Shown in pieces: positions 1 to 7,685 of a stretch of 64,000 bases of DNA. Each line of letters begins with the position of its first letter. The first letter of the stretch is position 1. The position numbers and the translations under genes were made by a program. A model generated the notes under the pieces. It was not told the DNA's origin and searched no databases. It was given only the letters and a program-made list of their open reading frames with translations. The stretch is from assembly GCF_900240245.1 (NCBI RefSeq), contig NZ_OESQ01000001.1, positions 2,783,905 to 2,847,904 of the forward strand, written 5' to 3'. Source of the DNA: Lachnoclostridium edouardi (GTDB lineage Bacteria > Bacillota > Clostridia > Lachnospirales > Lachnospiraceae).

Positions 1-523
1 CTACCAGCTTCTTTGTGTTGATGCCGTCCATTTTGATAGGTTCGGTGTGGAAGCCGTAGGGAGCCTTGCCGCCCATTTTGAAGCCCCGCTGACTGCGGGA
101 ATAGTAAGCGTCCGTCACCCGCTTCTGTATCGTTTCCCGTTCAAGCTGGGCGAACACGATACAGATATTCAGCATCGCCCGCCCCATTGGTGTAGAGGTG
201 TCAAACTTCTCCGTAGAGGACACAAACTCCACATTGTACTGCTGGAACAGTTCCATCATATTAGCGAAATCCAGAATGGAACGGCTGATCCGGTCAAGCT
301 TGTAAACCACGACCTTTGCAATCAAGCCCCGCTTGATGTCCCGCACCAGTTCTTGAAACTTCGGACGGTCTGTGTTCTTGCCGCTGTACCCTTTGTTTGT
401 GTATTCCTTGCAGTTACCGCCTTTCAACTCGTATTTGCAAAATTCAATCTGGCTTTCAATGGAAATGCTGTCCTTTTTGTCTACCGATTGTCTTGCATAG
501 ATTGCGTCTATTAGATTGTTCAT
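1..523 (-). CDS. Large serine recombinase, TnpX-like (3' end outside window)
   Basis: Site-specific recombinase that would excise and integrate the mobile element. The visible 174 residues are the N-terminal resolvase catalytic domain. They include a YARQS motif with the likely nucleophile Ser13, the conserved YKLDRISRS stretch, and AQLERETIQKR leading into the start of the recombinase domain (GKAPYGF). The start at 523 is set by an AAAAGGAGCGACA ribosome site just upstream. The gene runs off the left edge, so the zinc and coiled-coil C-terminal parts are not seen. The family call is firm. The comparison with TnpX/TndX of Tn4451/Tn5397 rests on recollection of that group and is inference. Confidence 0.9.
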   Translation of the reverse strand, partial: MNNLIDAIYARQSVDKKDSISIESQIEFCKYELKGGNCKEYTNKGYSGKNTDRPKFQELVRDIKRGLIAKVVVYKLDRISRSILDFANMMELFQQYNVEFVSSTEKFDTSTPMGRAMLNICIVFAQLERETIQKRVTDAYYSRSQRGFKMGGKAPYGFHTEPIKMDGINTKKLV

Positions 524-617
524 ATTGTCGCTCCTTTTCTTAAAAGAGAAACGGAGCTGCTGACACCTTTATTATACCGTCAGCAGCCCCGCAAATCAAC
601 GATGGCTTCGGAAAACC

Positions 618-809
618 TTATGCCCCGGCTTCCTCACTCTGCCGTTTGTCGGCATACTTGCGGAACACCTCATAAAGCTGCTGTTCCAGCTCCCGGCGTT
701 TTGCCGCTTCCTGCTCCGGCGTGAACACCGGGGAGAGATTTTCCAGCGTGATTTCCTTTCCCTGAAAAGTCACGACTTCGGTTTCTTTCTTGTATCTGAT
801 ATGCTCCAT
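618..809 (-). CDS. Small conserved protein of mobilizable elements
   Basis: A 63-residue charged protein of unknown function, lying between the relaxase and recombinase genes and in the same direction. The start at 809 (MEHIRYKKE) is preferred over an in-frame ATG at 833 because GGAGG sits four bases upstream of it. The C-terminal half is probably a single amphipathic helix rich in Glu, Arg and Gln; no catalytic motif is visible. I recall similar small proteins beside Mob genes in clostridial elements but cannot name a family. It does not look like TnpV or TnpW. Confidence 0.65.
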   Translation of the reverse strand: MEHIRYKKETEVVTFQGKEITLENLSPVFTPEQEAAKRRELEQQLYEVFRKYADKRQSEEAGA

Positions 810-879
810 AGTACCTCCGTATTTAATTTTCAAAGTGCAGTGCCGCCATGCTGCGGCGTGAAATGTTTTCTGTCATCAA

Positions 880-1821
880 TCACCGTTCCCTTGTGTGCCG
901 CTGTTGCCGTTTCAGCTCTGCCAGCACTTCCGGCGGGATACGGTCTACCAGCCGCTGAATGTCTTTCAGCTCGCTTTCCAGCTTTGCCCGTTCCATCGTA
1001 TCTTTCATCTTGCCTTTTTCACTGGCTTTGGCTCTGGCTTCCAACTGTTCATTTTCTGCCAAAAGGTCGTTGATCGTGACCTTATATTTTTTGAGCTGAC
1101 CGGAGAAGTTCTCCATCTGCGGAAACCACTTTTTCAGCAGGGAGAGGGCTTCCTCTTTCTTCTTTCCGGCATTGAACGGGGTAATACCGTCCAGTGTGGC
1201 TTCAATGGCTCTTGCCTGTTTGGAGAGATTGACCGCCTGCTTGAACAGACGGGTAGGGATATGCTTCCTGCCTGTCTTGCTGGCACTTTCCCCACGCTCC
1301 AAGTCGGGATATTTCTCCACCATATAAGCGTGAAAATCGTCCTGCCATTTTGTGAGGCTGGCTCTGTTCCCGATAATCTCCTTTGCACACAGGCGGTTGT
1401 CCTCTGTCAGAGGGACAAAGACCAAATGCAGGTGGGGCGTTTTCTCGTCCATGTGTACCACCGCCGACACGATATTTTCTTTCCCTACCCGTCCGATTAA
1501 GAAATCAGCCGCCCTCTGGAAAAATTCCTGTATCTCCTTTGGGGACTTCTTCTTAAAAAATTCCGGGCTGGCGGTAATCAGCGTATCCACAAACCGGGTG
1601 CTGTCCCTGCGGGTGCGGCAGCCAGCTTGTTCAATGCGGCTTTTAATGAAGTGGTAGTACCTGCCCTCTGGCTTAACGATATGGAAGTTGTACTTGCTCC
1701 GGCTGGTGTCAATGTCGGGATTGCTGGCGTACTGTTCCTTTTTCCGTTCGTGATGGGCTTCCAGCGGTCTTGCCGGATTGCCCTTGTGTTTTTCAAATCG
1801 CAAAATTGCGTGTTGTGCCAT
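880..1821 (-). CDS. MobV/Mob_Pre family relaxase
   Basis: Plasmid mobilization (Mob_Pre) relaxase, which nicks oriT and carries the strand into a recipient using a helper conjugation system. The 313-residue protein has an N-terminal HAILRFEKHK block, a conserved Asn-rich region near residues 30-55 (SNPDIDTSRSKYNFH), and the metal-binding HMDEKTPHLH motif at 123-132. The C-terminal third (about 235-313) is a Glu/Lys-rich coiled coil. It is somewhat shorter than many MobV proteins, which may reflect a short tail rather than damage. GGAAAGGAGTTTC precedes the ATG. It lies between repA and the recombinase, as in small mobilizable elements of Clostridia. Confidence 0.9.
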   Translation of the reverse strand: MAQHAILRFEKHKGNPARPLEAHHERKKEQYASNPDIDTSRSKYNFHIVKPEGRYYHFIKSRIEQAGCRTRRDSTRFVDTLITASPEFFKKKSPKEIQEFFQRAADFLIGRVGKENIVSAVVHMDEKTPHLHLVFVPLTEDNRLCAKEIIGNRASLTKWQDDFHAYMVEKYPDLERGESASKTGRKHIPTRLFKQAVNLSKQARAIEATLDGITPFNAGKKKEEALSLLKKWFPQMENFSGQLKKYKVTINDLLAENEQLEARAKASEKGKMKDTMERAKLESELKDIQRLVDRIPPEVLAELKRQQRHTRER

Positions 1822-1956
1822 GAAACTCCTTTCCCCATTCCATTCCTTTCCGGGACTTTTCCACAGGAAAATCCCGCAGAAAATATCTCAGATCGGATAG
1901 GAATGGATAAGATATAAATAAAATCGTTTTAATCTCTGTATTTCTATATACCGTCC

Positions 1957-1992
1957 GATTTTCGTACTTCAAGAGGATTGATTATCGTACTT
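1957..1992. repeat. 13-bp direct repeat between mob and repA
   Basis: GATTTTCGTACTT (1957-1969) recurs as GATTATCGTACTT (1980-1992), with one mismatch and a start-to-start distance of 23 bp. The pair lies in the gap between the relaxase start and the RepA stop. That is where an oriT or replication iterons might be expected, but no nick consensus was recognised. Confidence 0.5.
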
Positions 1993-2006
1993 GTGGAGTG
2001 CGGTTT

Positions 2007-2402
2007 TCAGTCCTCCGGCGTTCCATAACCGTATTTCTTGAAGTCGGTGTTTGGAACCGCTTCGTAGGATTTTGGGTAAATGCGATTGGGTTTTCCACAG
2101 CCCTGCTTCTGGATTTCCACCAGTCCGGCGTATTGCAGTTCCCGCAGGGTGTTGACCGCTTTCTGCCGCCCGCAGTGGAGCAGCTCCACTACCTCGTTGA
2201 TGGGATAGTAGAGGTAAATCCGCCCGTATTCGTCCACCCACCCGTTTTTTCGGGACAGGTCTGTCCGGCGCAGGATAAAGGCATACAGTACCTTTGCTTC
2301 GTTGGACAGGGGCATGAATGTGGGGGCTTCAAAAAGGAAATTGGGAAGCCGGGTAAAGCTGACCGCTTTTTCCGGCTGATGGATATAAATGGTGTTTGTC
2401 AT
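2007..2402 (-). CDS. Replication initiator RepA_N domain protein, apparently shortened
   Basis: Carries the N-terminal domain of RepA_N/replication initiator A proteins of Gram-positive elements (FTRLPNFLFE, LSNEAKVLYAFILRR, then a winged-helix-like segment ending in GCGKPNRIYPKSY). Only 131 residues are present, although the family normally continues with a linker and a C-terminal domain. Reading in frame past the stop gives NPLEVRKSDGI and another stop, which resembles the family linker. I therefore infer a truncated gene whose C-terminal part has been lost; a naturally short form cannot be excluded. It is transcribed toward mob. Confidence 0.75.
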   Translation of the reverse strand: MTNTIYIHQPEKAVSFTRLPNFLFEAPTFMPLSNEAKVLYAFILRRTDLSRKNGWVDEYGRIYLYYPINEVVELLHCGRQKAVNTLRELQYAGLVEIQKQGCGKPNRIYPKSYEAVPNTDFKKYGYGTPED

Positions 2403-2513
2403 ATTGTGTTTTGTGGACGGTTAGAAGTCCGTTTTCGGAGGCAGACGGTAGTTTCTATTGCCTGCCCCTGTTCTGTGCTTGCAAAGCCTTGAAAATCAAG
2501 GGCTTTTCAGCCC

Positions 2514-2927
2514 CTAACTGTCCACAGTAGACCTCCTTTTCCGTTCACTTTCTGTTTTCTGTCGCCTGTGAACTCTGGCGGCACAGCCGGGACAGTATTT
2601 CGCTCGGTTGGACTTTGGGACGAACACTCTGCCGCAGACCGCACAGCGTTTTAGCTCCTTATCCCGGAAAATCTCCGCTTCCAGCGTTCCGACTTGCGGC
2701 AAAACCGACCAGCGGAACCACTTACAGCAGACCGAGAAAGAAACCGTCTGCGGACAGGTGCAGGTGTCCCCATCGTCAAGGAACATACAGTTCCCGTCCT
2801 CATAACAGCAGCACTCCCGGCGGATCAGGGCGTTTGCCTGTTTCCGCTGCGCTGGGGTCATGCGGTAAAGGGAACCGTCTTGCTTGCGCTCTATGGGCGG
2901 CAGTCGTTTATATGGGTTCTCTCTCAT
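2514..2927 (-). CDS. Cysteine-rich VLP-domain protein of mobile elements
   Basis: A 137-residue protein matching the cysteine-rich VLP family found in conjugative and mobilizable elements of Clostridia. Cys clusters occur near the middle (RRECCCYEDGNC, CTCP) and at the C-terminus (CAVCGRVF and YCPGCA), the latter forming a likely zinc ribbon. Basic C-terminal residues (RRQKTESERKRR) suggest nucleic-acid binding. The molecular role is unknown. It is the first convincing gene of the minus-strand element module; the region upstream holds two palindromes that could regulate it. Confidence 0.8.
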   Translation of the reverse strand: MRENPYKRLPPIERKQDGSLYRMTPAQRKQANALIRRECCCYEDGNCMFLDDGDTCTCPQTVSFSVCCKWFRWSVLPQVGTLEAEIFRDKELKRCAVCGRVFVPKSNRAKYCPGCAARVHRRQKTESERKRRSTVDS

Positions 2928-3023
2928 GTGTTTCCTCCATTTTGCTTTCCGTTGCCGCTCTCTCCGAAAAGGCTTCCTGCCCCATTTCTGCGGCGTGTTC
3001 CGGCGTTGGCACGCTCCCCACAG

Positions 3024-3070
3024 CTTCGGGACAAGTTGTCCCGAAGTGACCTCTGGACAAAGTGTCCAGA
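3024..3070. repeat. Two tandem related palindromes in element leader
   Basis: The first palindrome has 11-bp perfect arms, CTTCGGGACAA and TTGTCCCGAAG, around a single G (3024-3046). The second has 8-bp arms, TCTGGACA and TGTCCAGA, around AAG (3052-3070). Both share a GGACA...TGTCC core and their centres are 26 bp apart. They sit about 100 bp upstream of the VLP gene and about 250 bp from the divergent genes. Repressor operator, replication origin and oriT are all possible. Confidence 0.7.
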
Positions 3071-3306
3071 AGTTGGCTCCTTGCGGTGCTTCCCCTGCCG
3101 GGGTATTCCCTTTCGGACGGTCATTCGTTTTTCAAGGTGCAGCTCATCGATGAACTACCCTAAGTCTACACCTAAAAGACAGCCCGTCCCGTATATCCGA
3201 AAGGTAGGAAATCCGCCAAAAAAACTGCCTATTTCCACGCTCTCGGAATTGTGGTAGAATGATAAGTGGAAAGTGATAAATCGGGATTTTGGAGGAGGAA
3301 CTAAAT

Positions 3307-3834
3307 ATGTTTGATAACTTTGATTTTACAAACTTTTGGAAGGACAGTGCGTATGCCTTGAAAGAATATGTCAGTGAATCGCCTTCTGATGAACTGATTG
3401 CCAGTGTTGAGCAGGAATTAGGCTATAAGTTACCAGCTTCTTATATTTGGTTGATGAAACAACATAACGGAGGCATTCCTTTCAATACTTGTTTCCCTAC
3501 GGATAAACCTACCAGTTGGGCAGATGACCATGTAGCTATTACAGGAATTTTTGGTATCGGGAGAGAGAAACCCAACTCTTTGTGTGGAGAGTTGGGAAGC
3601 CAATTTATGATTGATGAATGGGAGTACCCTGCTATTGGGGTAGCTATTTGTGACTGTCCCAGTGCTGGACATGATATGATTTTTTTAGATTACCGGGAGT
3701 GTGGCCCACACGGGGAGCCTAAAGTAGTGCATATTGACCAAGAAGGAAATTACGAAATCACTCCTTTAGCAGATAGTTTTGAGGATTTTATTCGTGGTCT
3801 TGTAAACGAAGATGATTTTGAGTTAGAAGATTAA
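3307..3834 (+). CDS. SMI1/KNR4 (SUKH-1) family protein
   Basis: A 175-residue SUKH-fold protein. Diagnostic features are an N-terminal helix followed by LGYKLPASYIWLMKQHNGG (the conserved LP..Y..L...NGG region), a central strand set with EWEYPAIGVAICDCPSAGHDMIFLDY, and a C-terminal F..FI.GL segment. SUKH proteins often act as immunity proteins to secreted toxins. No toxin gene is visible nearby, so that role is inferred only from the family. The start at 3307 is chosen because GGAGGAGG lies 8-11 bases upstream; a TTG at 3289 is less likely. It looks more A+T-rich than the element genes around it, so it may be recent cargo. Confidence 0.85.
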   Translation: MFDNFDFTNFWKDSAYALKEYVSESPSDELIASVEQELGYKLPASYIWLMKQHNGGIPFNTCFPTDKPTSWADDHVAITGIFGIGREKPNSLCGELGSQFMIDEWEYPAIGVAICDCPSAGHDMIFLDYRECGPHGEPKVVHIDQEGNYEITPLADSFEDFIRGLVNEDDFELED

Positions 3835-3871
3835 CAACTTCCAATTTATCGAGCAGACAAGGAGGGAGAGC

Positions 3872-4672
3872 ATGGAACTATCCATACAAGAACGATTGAA
3901 AGACCTGCGTGTGGAGCGTGGGCTGACGCTGGAACAGCTTGCGGAGCAGACGCACCTCTCCAAGTCTGCGTTGGGCAGTTATGAGGGGGATAATTTCAAG
4001 GACATCAGCCATTATGCCCTTATTGAGTTGGCAAAGTTTTATGAAGTGACTGTTGATTATCTGCTGGGGCGTTCTCAAACAAAAAATCACCCAAACGCCG
4101 ATCTTGCAGACCTGCGTTTGAGTGATGATATGATTGAACTCTTGAAAAGCGGGTTGGTGGATAATTCCCTCTTGTGTGAACTGGCGGTACACCCGGATTT
4201 CCCCCGGCTGATGGCTGACCTCGAAATCTATGTAAACGGTATCGCTGGCAAACAGGTGCAGAGTGCAAATGCCATTATAGACGCTGTGAGCGCAACCATT
4301 ATGAAGCAGCACAATCCCAGCTTGTCCGACCCGCAGTTAAGACAGCTTATCGCCGCCCATATTGATGATGACAGCTTTTGCTGCTATGTGATACAGCAGG
4401 ACATAAACAAGATAGCTCTTGACCTACGGGAAGCACATAAGGACGATTTTTTCAGCGTCCCGGAGGATAACCCATTGGAAGATTTCTTGCAGACCGTTGA
4501 CGAAGCTGCCAGCCCAGACAGCGACCCGGAGCAAGCGGCTTTGGCGTTTATCTGTAAGCGGCTCAAACTGAATTACAAGAAGTTGTCCGAGGAAGAAAAG
4601 AAGTGGCTGAAAAAGATTGCACAGAAGTCGGACTTGCTGAAAAATCCAAAGCCACAGCGAGGAAAAAAGTAA
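3872..4672 (+). CDS. XRE-family helix-turn-helix regulator
   Basis: A 266-residue protein with an N-terminal Cro/CI helix-turn-helix at about residues 6-66 (ERLKDLRVERGLTLEQLAEQ, then SKSALGSYE, ending FYEVTVDYLLGRS). A long, mostly helical C-terminal region of unknown ligand follows, with a Lys-rich tail. AAGGAGGG lies just upstream of the ATG. It is divergent from the mob/repA block and probably regulates the element. The paired palindromes at 3024-3070 are a candidate target, but nothing in the sequence proves that. Confidence 0.9.
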   Translation: MELSIQERLKDLRVERGLTLEQLAEQTHLSKSALGSYEGDNFKDISHYALIELAKFYEVTVDYLLGRSQTKNHPNADLADLRLSDDMIELLKSGLVDNSLLCELAVHPDFPRLMADLEIYVNGIAGKQVQSANAIIDAVSATIMKQHNPSLSDPQLRQLIAAHIDDDSFCCYVIQQDINKIALDLREAHKDDFFSVPEDNPLEDFLQTVDEAASPDSDPEQAALAFICKRLKLNYKKLSEEEKKWLKKIAQKSDLLKNPKPQRGKK

Positions 4673-4787
4673 AAGAACGACAAAATTGAGAGTTTGTCAT
4701 GGGGGATGTTTGAACTGCTATTAGGGTTTATTGCATTGCTAAGAAAAGCATGACTGTTACCACTCATTTTGGGAAAGTGAGGACACT

Positions 4788-5156
4788 ATGAACTGGATAG
4801 GAATTATAAGTCTTGGATTTTTCCTGTTGCTTCTTGCTGCGTTGTTCTGCGGTTTTTTAACGACAGTTCTCATTGGACTGTCGATTCTGAAAAATGGAAG
4901 CATTGTCTTTGGTCGGACTTTTATCGTTGCAGGAATCTTGCTGATGGCGATTGTTTCTTATATTGCCCTTGCGAAATATTCAAAAGGTGCCTACTCAGTT
5001 CTGGGCTATTTTGAAAGTTATTTTTACACCGGAGTCACTTACGAGCCAGCACTGGAAATACGGCAAAACAAAGATGGTCTCTATTTGGCTTATGACAAGG
5101 ATGGGAACCTTTACACTGGCTTCAGAAAATCGTTCTATGATAAGCTCCGGTTATAG
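4788..5156 (+). CDS. Small membrane protein of unknown function
   Basis: A 122-residue protein with two or three hydrophobic helices in its first half (about residues 5-33 and 42-64). A polar C-terminal domain follows, with EPALEIRQNKDGLYLAYDKDGNLYTGF. The N-terminal helices suggest an integral membrane protein with a short soluble tail. GTGAGGAC precedes the ATG. Family not recognised. It lies between the XRE gene and a lipoprotein gene and may be cargo of the element or flanking DNA. Confidence 0.6.
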   Translation: MNWIGIISLGFFLLLLAALFCGFLTTVLIGLSILKNGSIVFGRTFIVAGILLMAIVSYIALAKYSKGAYSVLGYFESYFYTGVTYEPALEIRQNKDGLYLAYDKDGNLYTGFRKSFYDKLRL

Positions 5157-5292
5157 TTATATATATAACAAATATGTGTCACTAAGTTGTCACTTTAATT
5201 TGCTCTTACTTTTAGTATAATGAGAAAATAGCAGACATGAGTAAGTGATTAAAGATTTTGACATTTTCTTTTTAGAAAGGGGAGGGAATTCG

Positions 5293-6153
5293 TTGGATAA
5301 AAAGTTAGTTTTATATGCCGTTCTATCTGCGATGTTAATTTCGGGTTGCTATCAGGCTGGGGATCGTTTAACTGGTGAGGAAACAGGAGGAGATCCTATA
5401 CCAAAAGAGACCAGTATAAGTGGGCCGGAGGAAGAAATAACCATAGGTGAATCTGAAAATATTTCTGAAGCAGATCAGATGGAAGAAGAAAGCCTTACAG
5501 ACCAGGCCATTTTAAACAATACACATAATATTTATCGCGGTTATATTGGAGATACAGAAATCAGGATGAAAATCAGCCGTCAGGATGACCTTCTGACAGC
5601 CGCCTTTATTACCAGGGCGGATGAGGAATGGGATTTTGAAGGGGAGATAGTAAATGACGCGGAGTTTGAGCTGAGAAATGCAAACGGGGACTTTATGGAT
5701 GGGGCTGTCAAAGAGCAGGATGGGTTCATTGTATTAAGCGGAAATGGGGCTATCTCCGGGCGGGAGACAGTGTTTTCTATGACAGAAGAAACTTATATGC
5801 CGATAGGAGAAGATTTCGATAATTATTACAGTGGGGGAATAGGGGGATGCCCGGAAGAAATAGAGGCGTTTGCCAGAAAGATAAAGGGCTCTGTAAATAA
5901 CAAGGAGAAGTTTATAAAATTATTTGAATATCCTATCACAATTTATATAAACGGAGAACCAATCCCAATACAGGGAGAAGAAGAAATGGGGATTCAATAT
6001 GACTGGCTGATTACAGAAGATACTTTCTGCGAGTCCATTGAAAATATGTTCACAAAGTATTTGTTTAAAAATTATTTGGGCGTATGCGTGGAATATGGGA
6101 TTATTTGGTTCAACGACAATAGGATTACCGCATTAAATTTTCATAGTTATTAG
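5293..6153 (+). CDS. Lipoprotein of unknown function
   Basis: A 286-residue secreted lipoprotein. A Lys-containing start, hydrophobic core and LISGC lipobox occupy the first 18 or so residues. The start is TTG at 5293, supported by AAGGGGAGGG eight bases upstream; the in-frame codon at 5245 lacks a ribosome site. After an acidic linker (about 25-80) comes a beta-rich domain (IYRGYIGDTEIRMKI...). An alpha/beta C-terminal segment follows with YPITIYINGEPIPI and a final GIIWFNDNRITALNF, a pattern common in small clostridial lipoproteins. A TATAAT at 5216-5221 could be the -10. Function unknown. Confidence 0.75.
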   Translation: MDKKLVLYAVLSAMLISGCYQAGDRLTGEETGGDPIPKETSISGPEEEITIGESENISEADQMEEESLTDQAILNNTHNIYRGYIGDTEIRMKISRQDDLLTAAFITRADEEWDFEGEIVNDAEFELRNANGDFMDGAVKEQDGFIVLSGNGAISGRETVFSMTEETYMPIGEDFDNYYSGGIGGCPEEIEAFARKIKGSVNNKEKFIKLFEYPITIYINGEPIPIQGEEEMGIQYDWLITEDTFCESIENMFTKYLFKNYLGVCVEYGIIWFNDNRITALNFHSY

Positions 6154-7225
6154 TTTAAATCCGTTCAAAGCAAAAGCAAATGGATTTGAATATTATTTTG
6201 AGGGTCAGTTGATCGGGCACACACAGGCGCCTGACGAGCCGCTGGCGGTAACCTATTCCAGCCCCTCATCGCTGCTTGGAGCAGACGACATCCAAAACGC
6301 CGGCATCGCCATCCCAATTCATCAGAATTATGAAAAAGTTTTGAGGGAAGAAACACAGACCTGGGGAGATTATGTAGTATTGGATACCCTTTATACAGCG
6401 TTCAATCAAAACTATAAAATCCAATATGCAGTTTGTGTTTGCGATGGCGAGATCATCAAAAGAGAAATTTCCTTTCACAAGAACGGAATCATCGCCTCCA
6501 TAACGCCCTATTATCCAGACCAGTTCGACCAGTGGAATACCGGAAAGGGAAATTATCTTACCTTTGACAGTTTAGGCTATCTGATCAAAAGGGAGCCTTG
6601 GAACGCAGATGGAACTGTTGACGATCAAAGTAGGCAGAGTGAAGATTGGTCGCCGGAAAATTTTGTTTTTACAGATTCGTATAGGGATGTATTATTTGAA
6701 AATGAATGTCGGGACATGGATTTAAGAAAAAAACTCCTGTCCCCTGACAGACCTGATTTTTTGGAACATTCAGACAGGTGGCAGGAAGAGAATAGAAATT
6801 TTGATAATTTCTATCTCCTGTTCGGCGGAACGCCGGATTATAAAACACCTGTTGGCATAATGCTTTATTATGATGGGGACTTTTATCCGCTCAGCAAAGA
6901 ACAGGGGGAGATTTTTGCTTCGGCTCTTGCTGCGGGCAAGCTCATTTCAACAGCCAATGAAGCCGTGATTGATTATCGTGAGGAAAAAATTAAGTTCGTA
7001 CTTCTTTTGGATGGACAGGAAGTGTGCAGTTTTCTCTTGAAAAACGATAAGTTCTATATGGATAATGGACTTTATGCTGTTTCCCTGATTCCTAAAGATG
7101 GGGAAAATGAGGAACAGCAATTCTATATGGGGCAGGAGAGGAAAAAAATCCATCGTATGCTGGAGGAAATCACAGGTGAATCCAGCGAAACATATTACAT
7201 CGAAGGCTGCGATCCGGCAGAATGA
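6137..7225 (+). pseudogene. 5'-truncated gene, product unknown
   Basis: Open frame with protein-like composition from 6137 (NPFKAKANGFEYYFEGQLIGH...) to the stop at 7225. Coding-like sequence begins right where the upstream lipoprotein gene stops, but in a different frame and with no ATG. The only early start is TTG at 6209, with GAGGG four bases upstream, which would give 338 residues. The upstream coding character makes loss of the 5' end the simplest explanation. The product looks soluble or extracytoplasmic and acidic, with repeated FDSLGYLIKRE-like beta segments. No family was recognised. If translated from 6209 it could still yield a domain-sized protein. Confidence 0.5.
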
Positions 7226-7355
7226 ATGTAAAAGCCACATTTTCATATACGCCCTGTCTGCTGACGAAACCAGCCCTGCTTTCCTGCTGCTTCAAATACC
7301 CTTGCCCTCCCGGTTGGCAACCTCATTTTCGCAGCAACGCCGACAGAGCGTATAA

Positions 7356-7403
7356 CACACTACACTTTGCAAGCAAAGTCGTGTGCCAAGGGGCAAGCCC
7401 CTT
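7356..7403. repeat. Two adjacent stem-loops
   Basis: Stem-loop 1 is CACAC-tac-ACTTTGC / GCAAAGT-c-GTGTG (7356-7385). Stem-loop 2 is AAGGGGC / GCCCCTT with a two-base loop (7388-7403). There is no strong T-tract, so these are not typical terminators. I recall similar text near ends of clostridial mobile elements, but that is memory, not a search. Confidence 0.55.
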
Positions 7404-7415
7404 TGGAAACCCCAA

Positions 7416-7479
7416 ACAACAAAACAGGCTGAATATCTCGCACTTTCCCGGTGCCTGATACTCAGCCTTTATTTGTTGT
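7416..7479. repeat. Long imperfect hairpin
   Basis: An arm running ACAAC...CAGGCTGA..ATAT pairs with ATA..TCAGCCT...GTTGT across a 21-base loop. It could terminate transcription from either side or be a structured mobile-element end. Confidence 0.45.
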
Positions 7480-7685
7480 CAGCAGCCCCTGTTTCGTGGT
7501 CTGCGTGTAGTTCCTTGTAAACTGACCTAAATAAAAGTATAAAACACACCGACACAGGCAACAAGAAGATTTTTATAAAATTTTTATAACAAGTCATCAG
7601 CAGGGCCGTTGCTTAATAAAGGTCCAAATGGTAAAATCAACAAAAGACAGGGAAGGAAAAAGGCTTAACAATAGGAGGAAAACAT

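Larger units (their letters stand above)
7226..7685. other. 460-bp intergenic region, hairpin-rich, no credible gene
   Basis: No frame here has both a ribosome site and protein-like content. It holds two adjacent stem-loops (7356-7403) and a long imperfect hairpin (7416-7479). An A+T-rich stretch follows, and AGGAGG at 7673-7678 serves sbcD. It probably marks the transition from accessory DNA to core chromosome. The exact element end is not visible. Confidence 0.6.

Noticed and set aside
895..1500. 201-codon plus-strand open frame
   Set aside because: It is antisense to the relaxase, whose motifs are clear; no ribosome site and no protein-like pattern.
1998..2492. 164-codon plus-strand open frame over repA
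   Set aside because: Antisense shadow of the RepA_N domain; no ribosome site.
2924..3124. 66-codon minus-strand open frame overlapping the VLP start by ATGA
   Set aside because: No ribosome site upstream, low-complexity Arg/Gly-rich translation, and it spans the paired palindromes, which explain the sequence better.
7388..7403. AAGGGGCAAGCCCCTT as a simple terminator
   Set aside because: Only three T follow, and an adjacent second stem makes a composite structure more likely.
7222..7458. Short open frame after the truncated gene
   Set aside because: It runs through the stem-loops and has no ribosome site; the sequence is better read as structured noncoding DNA.
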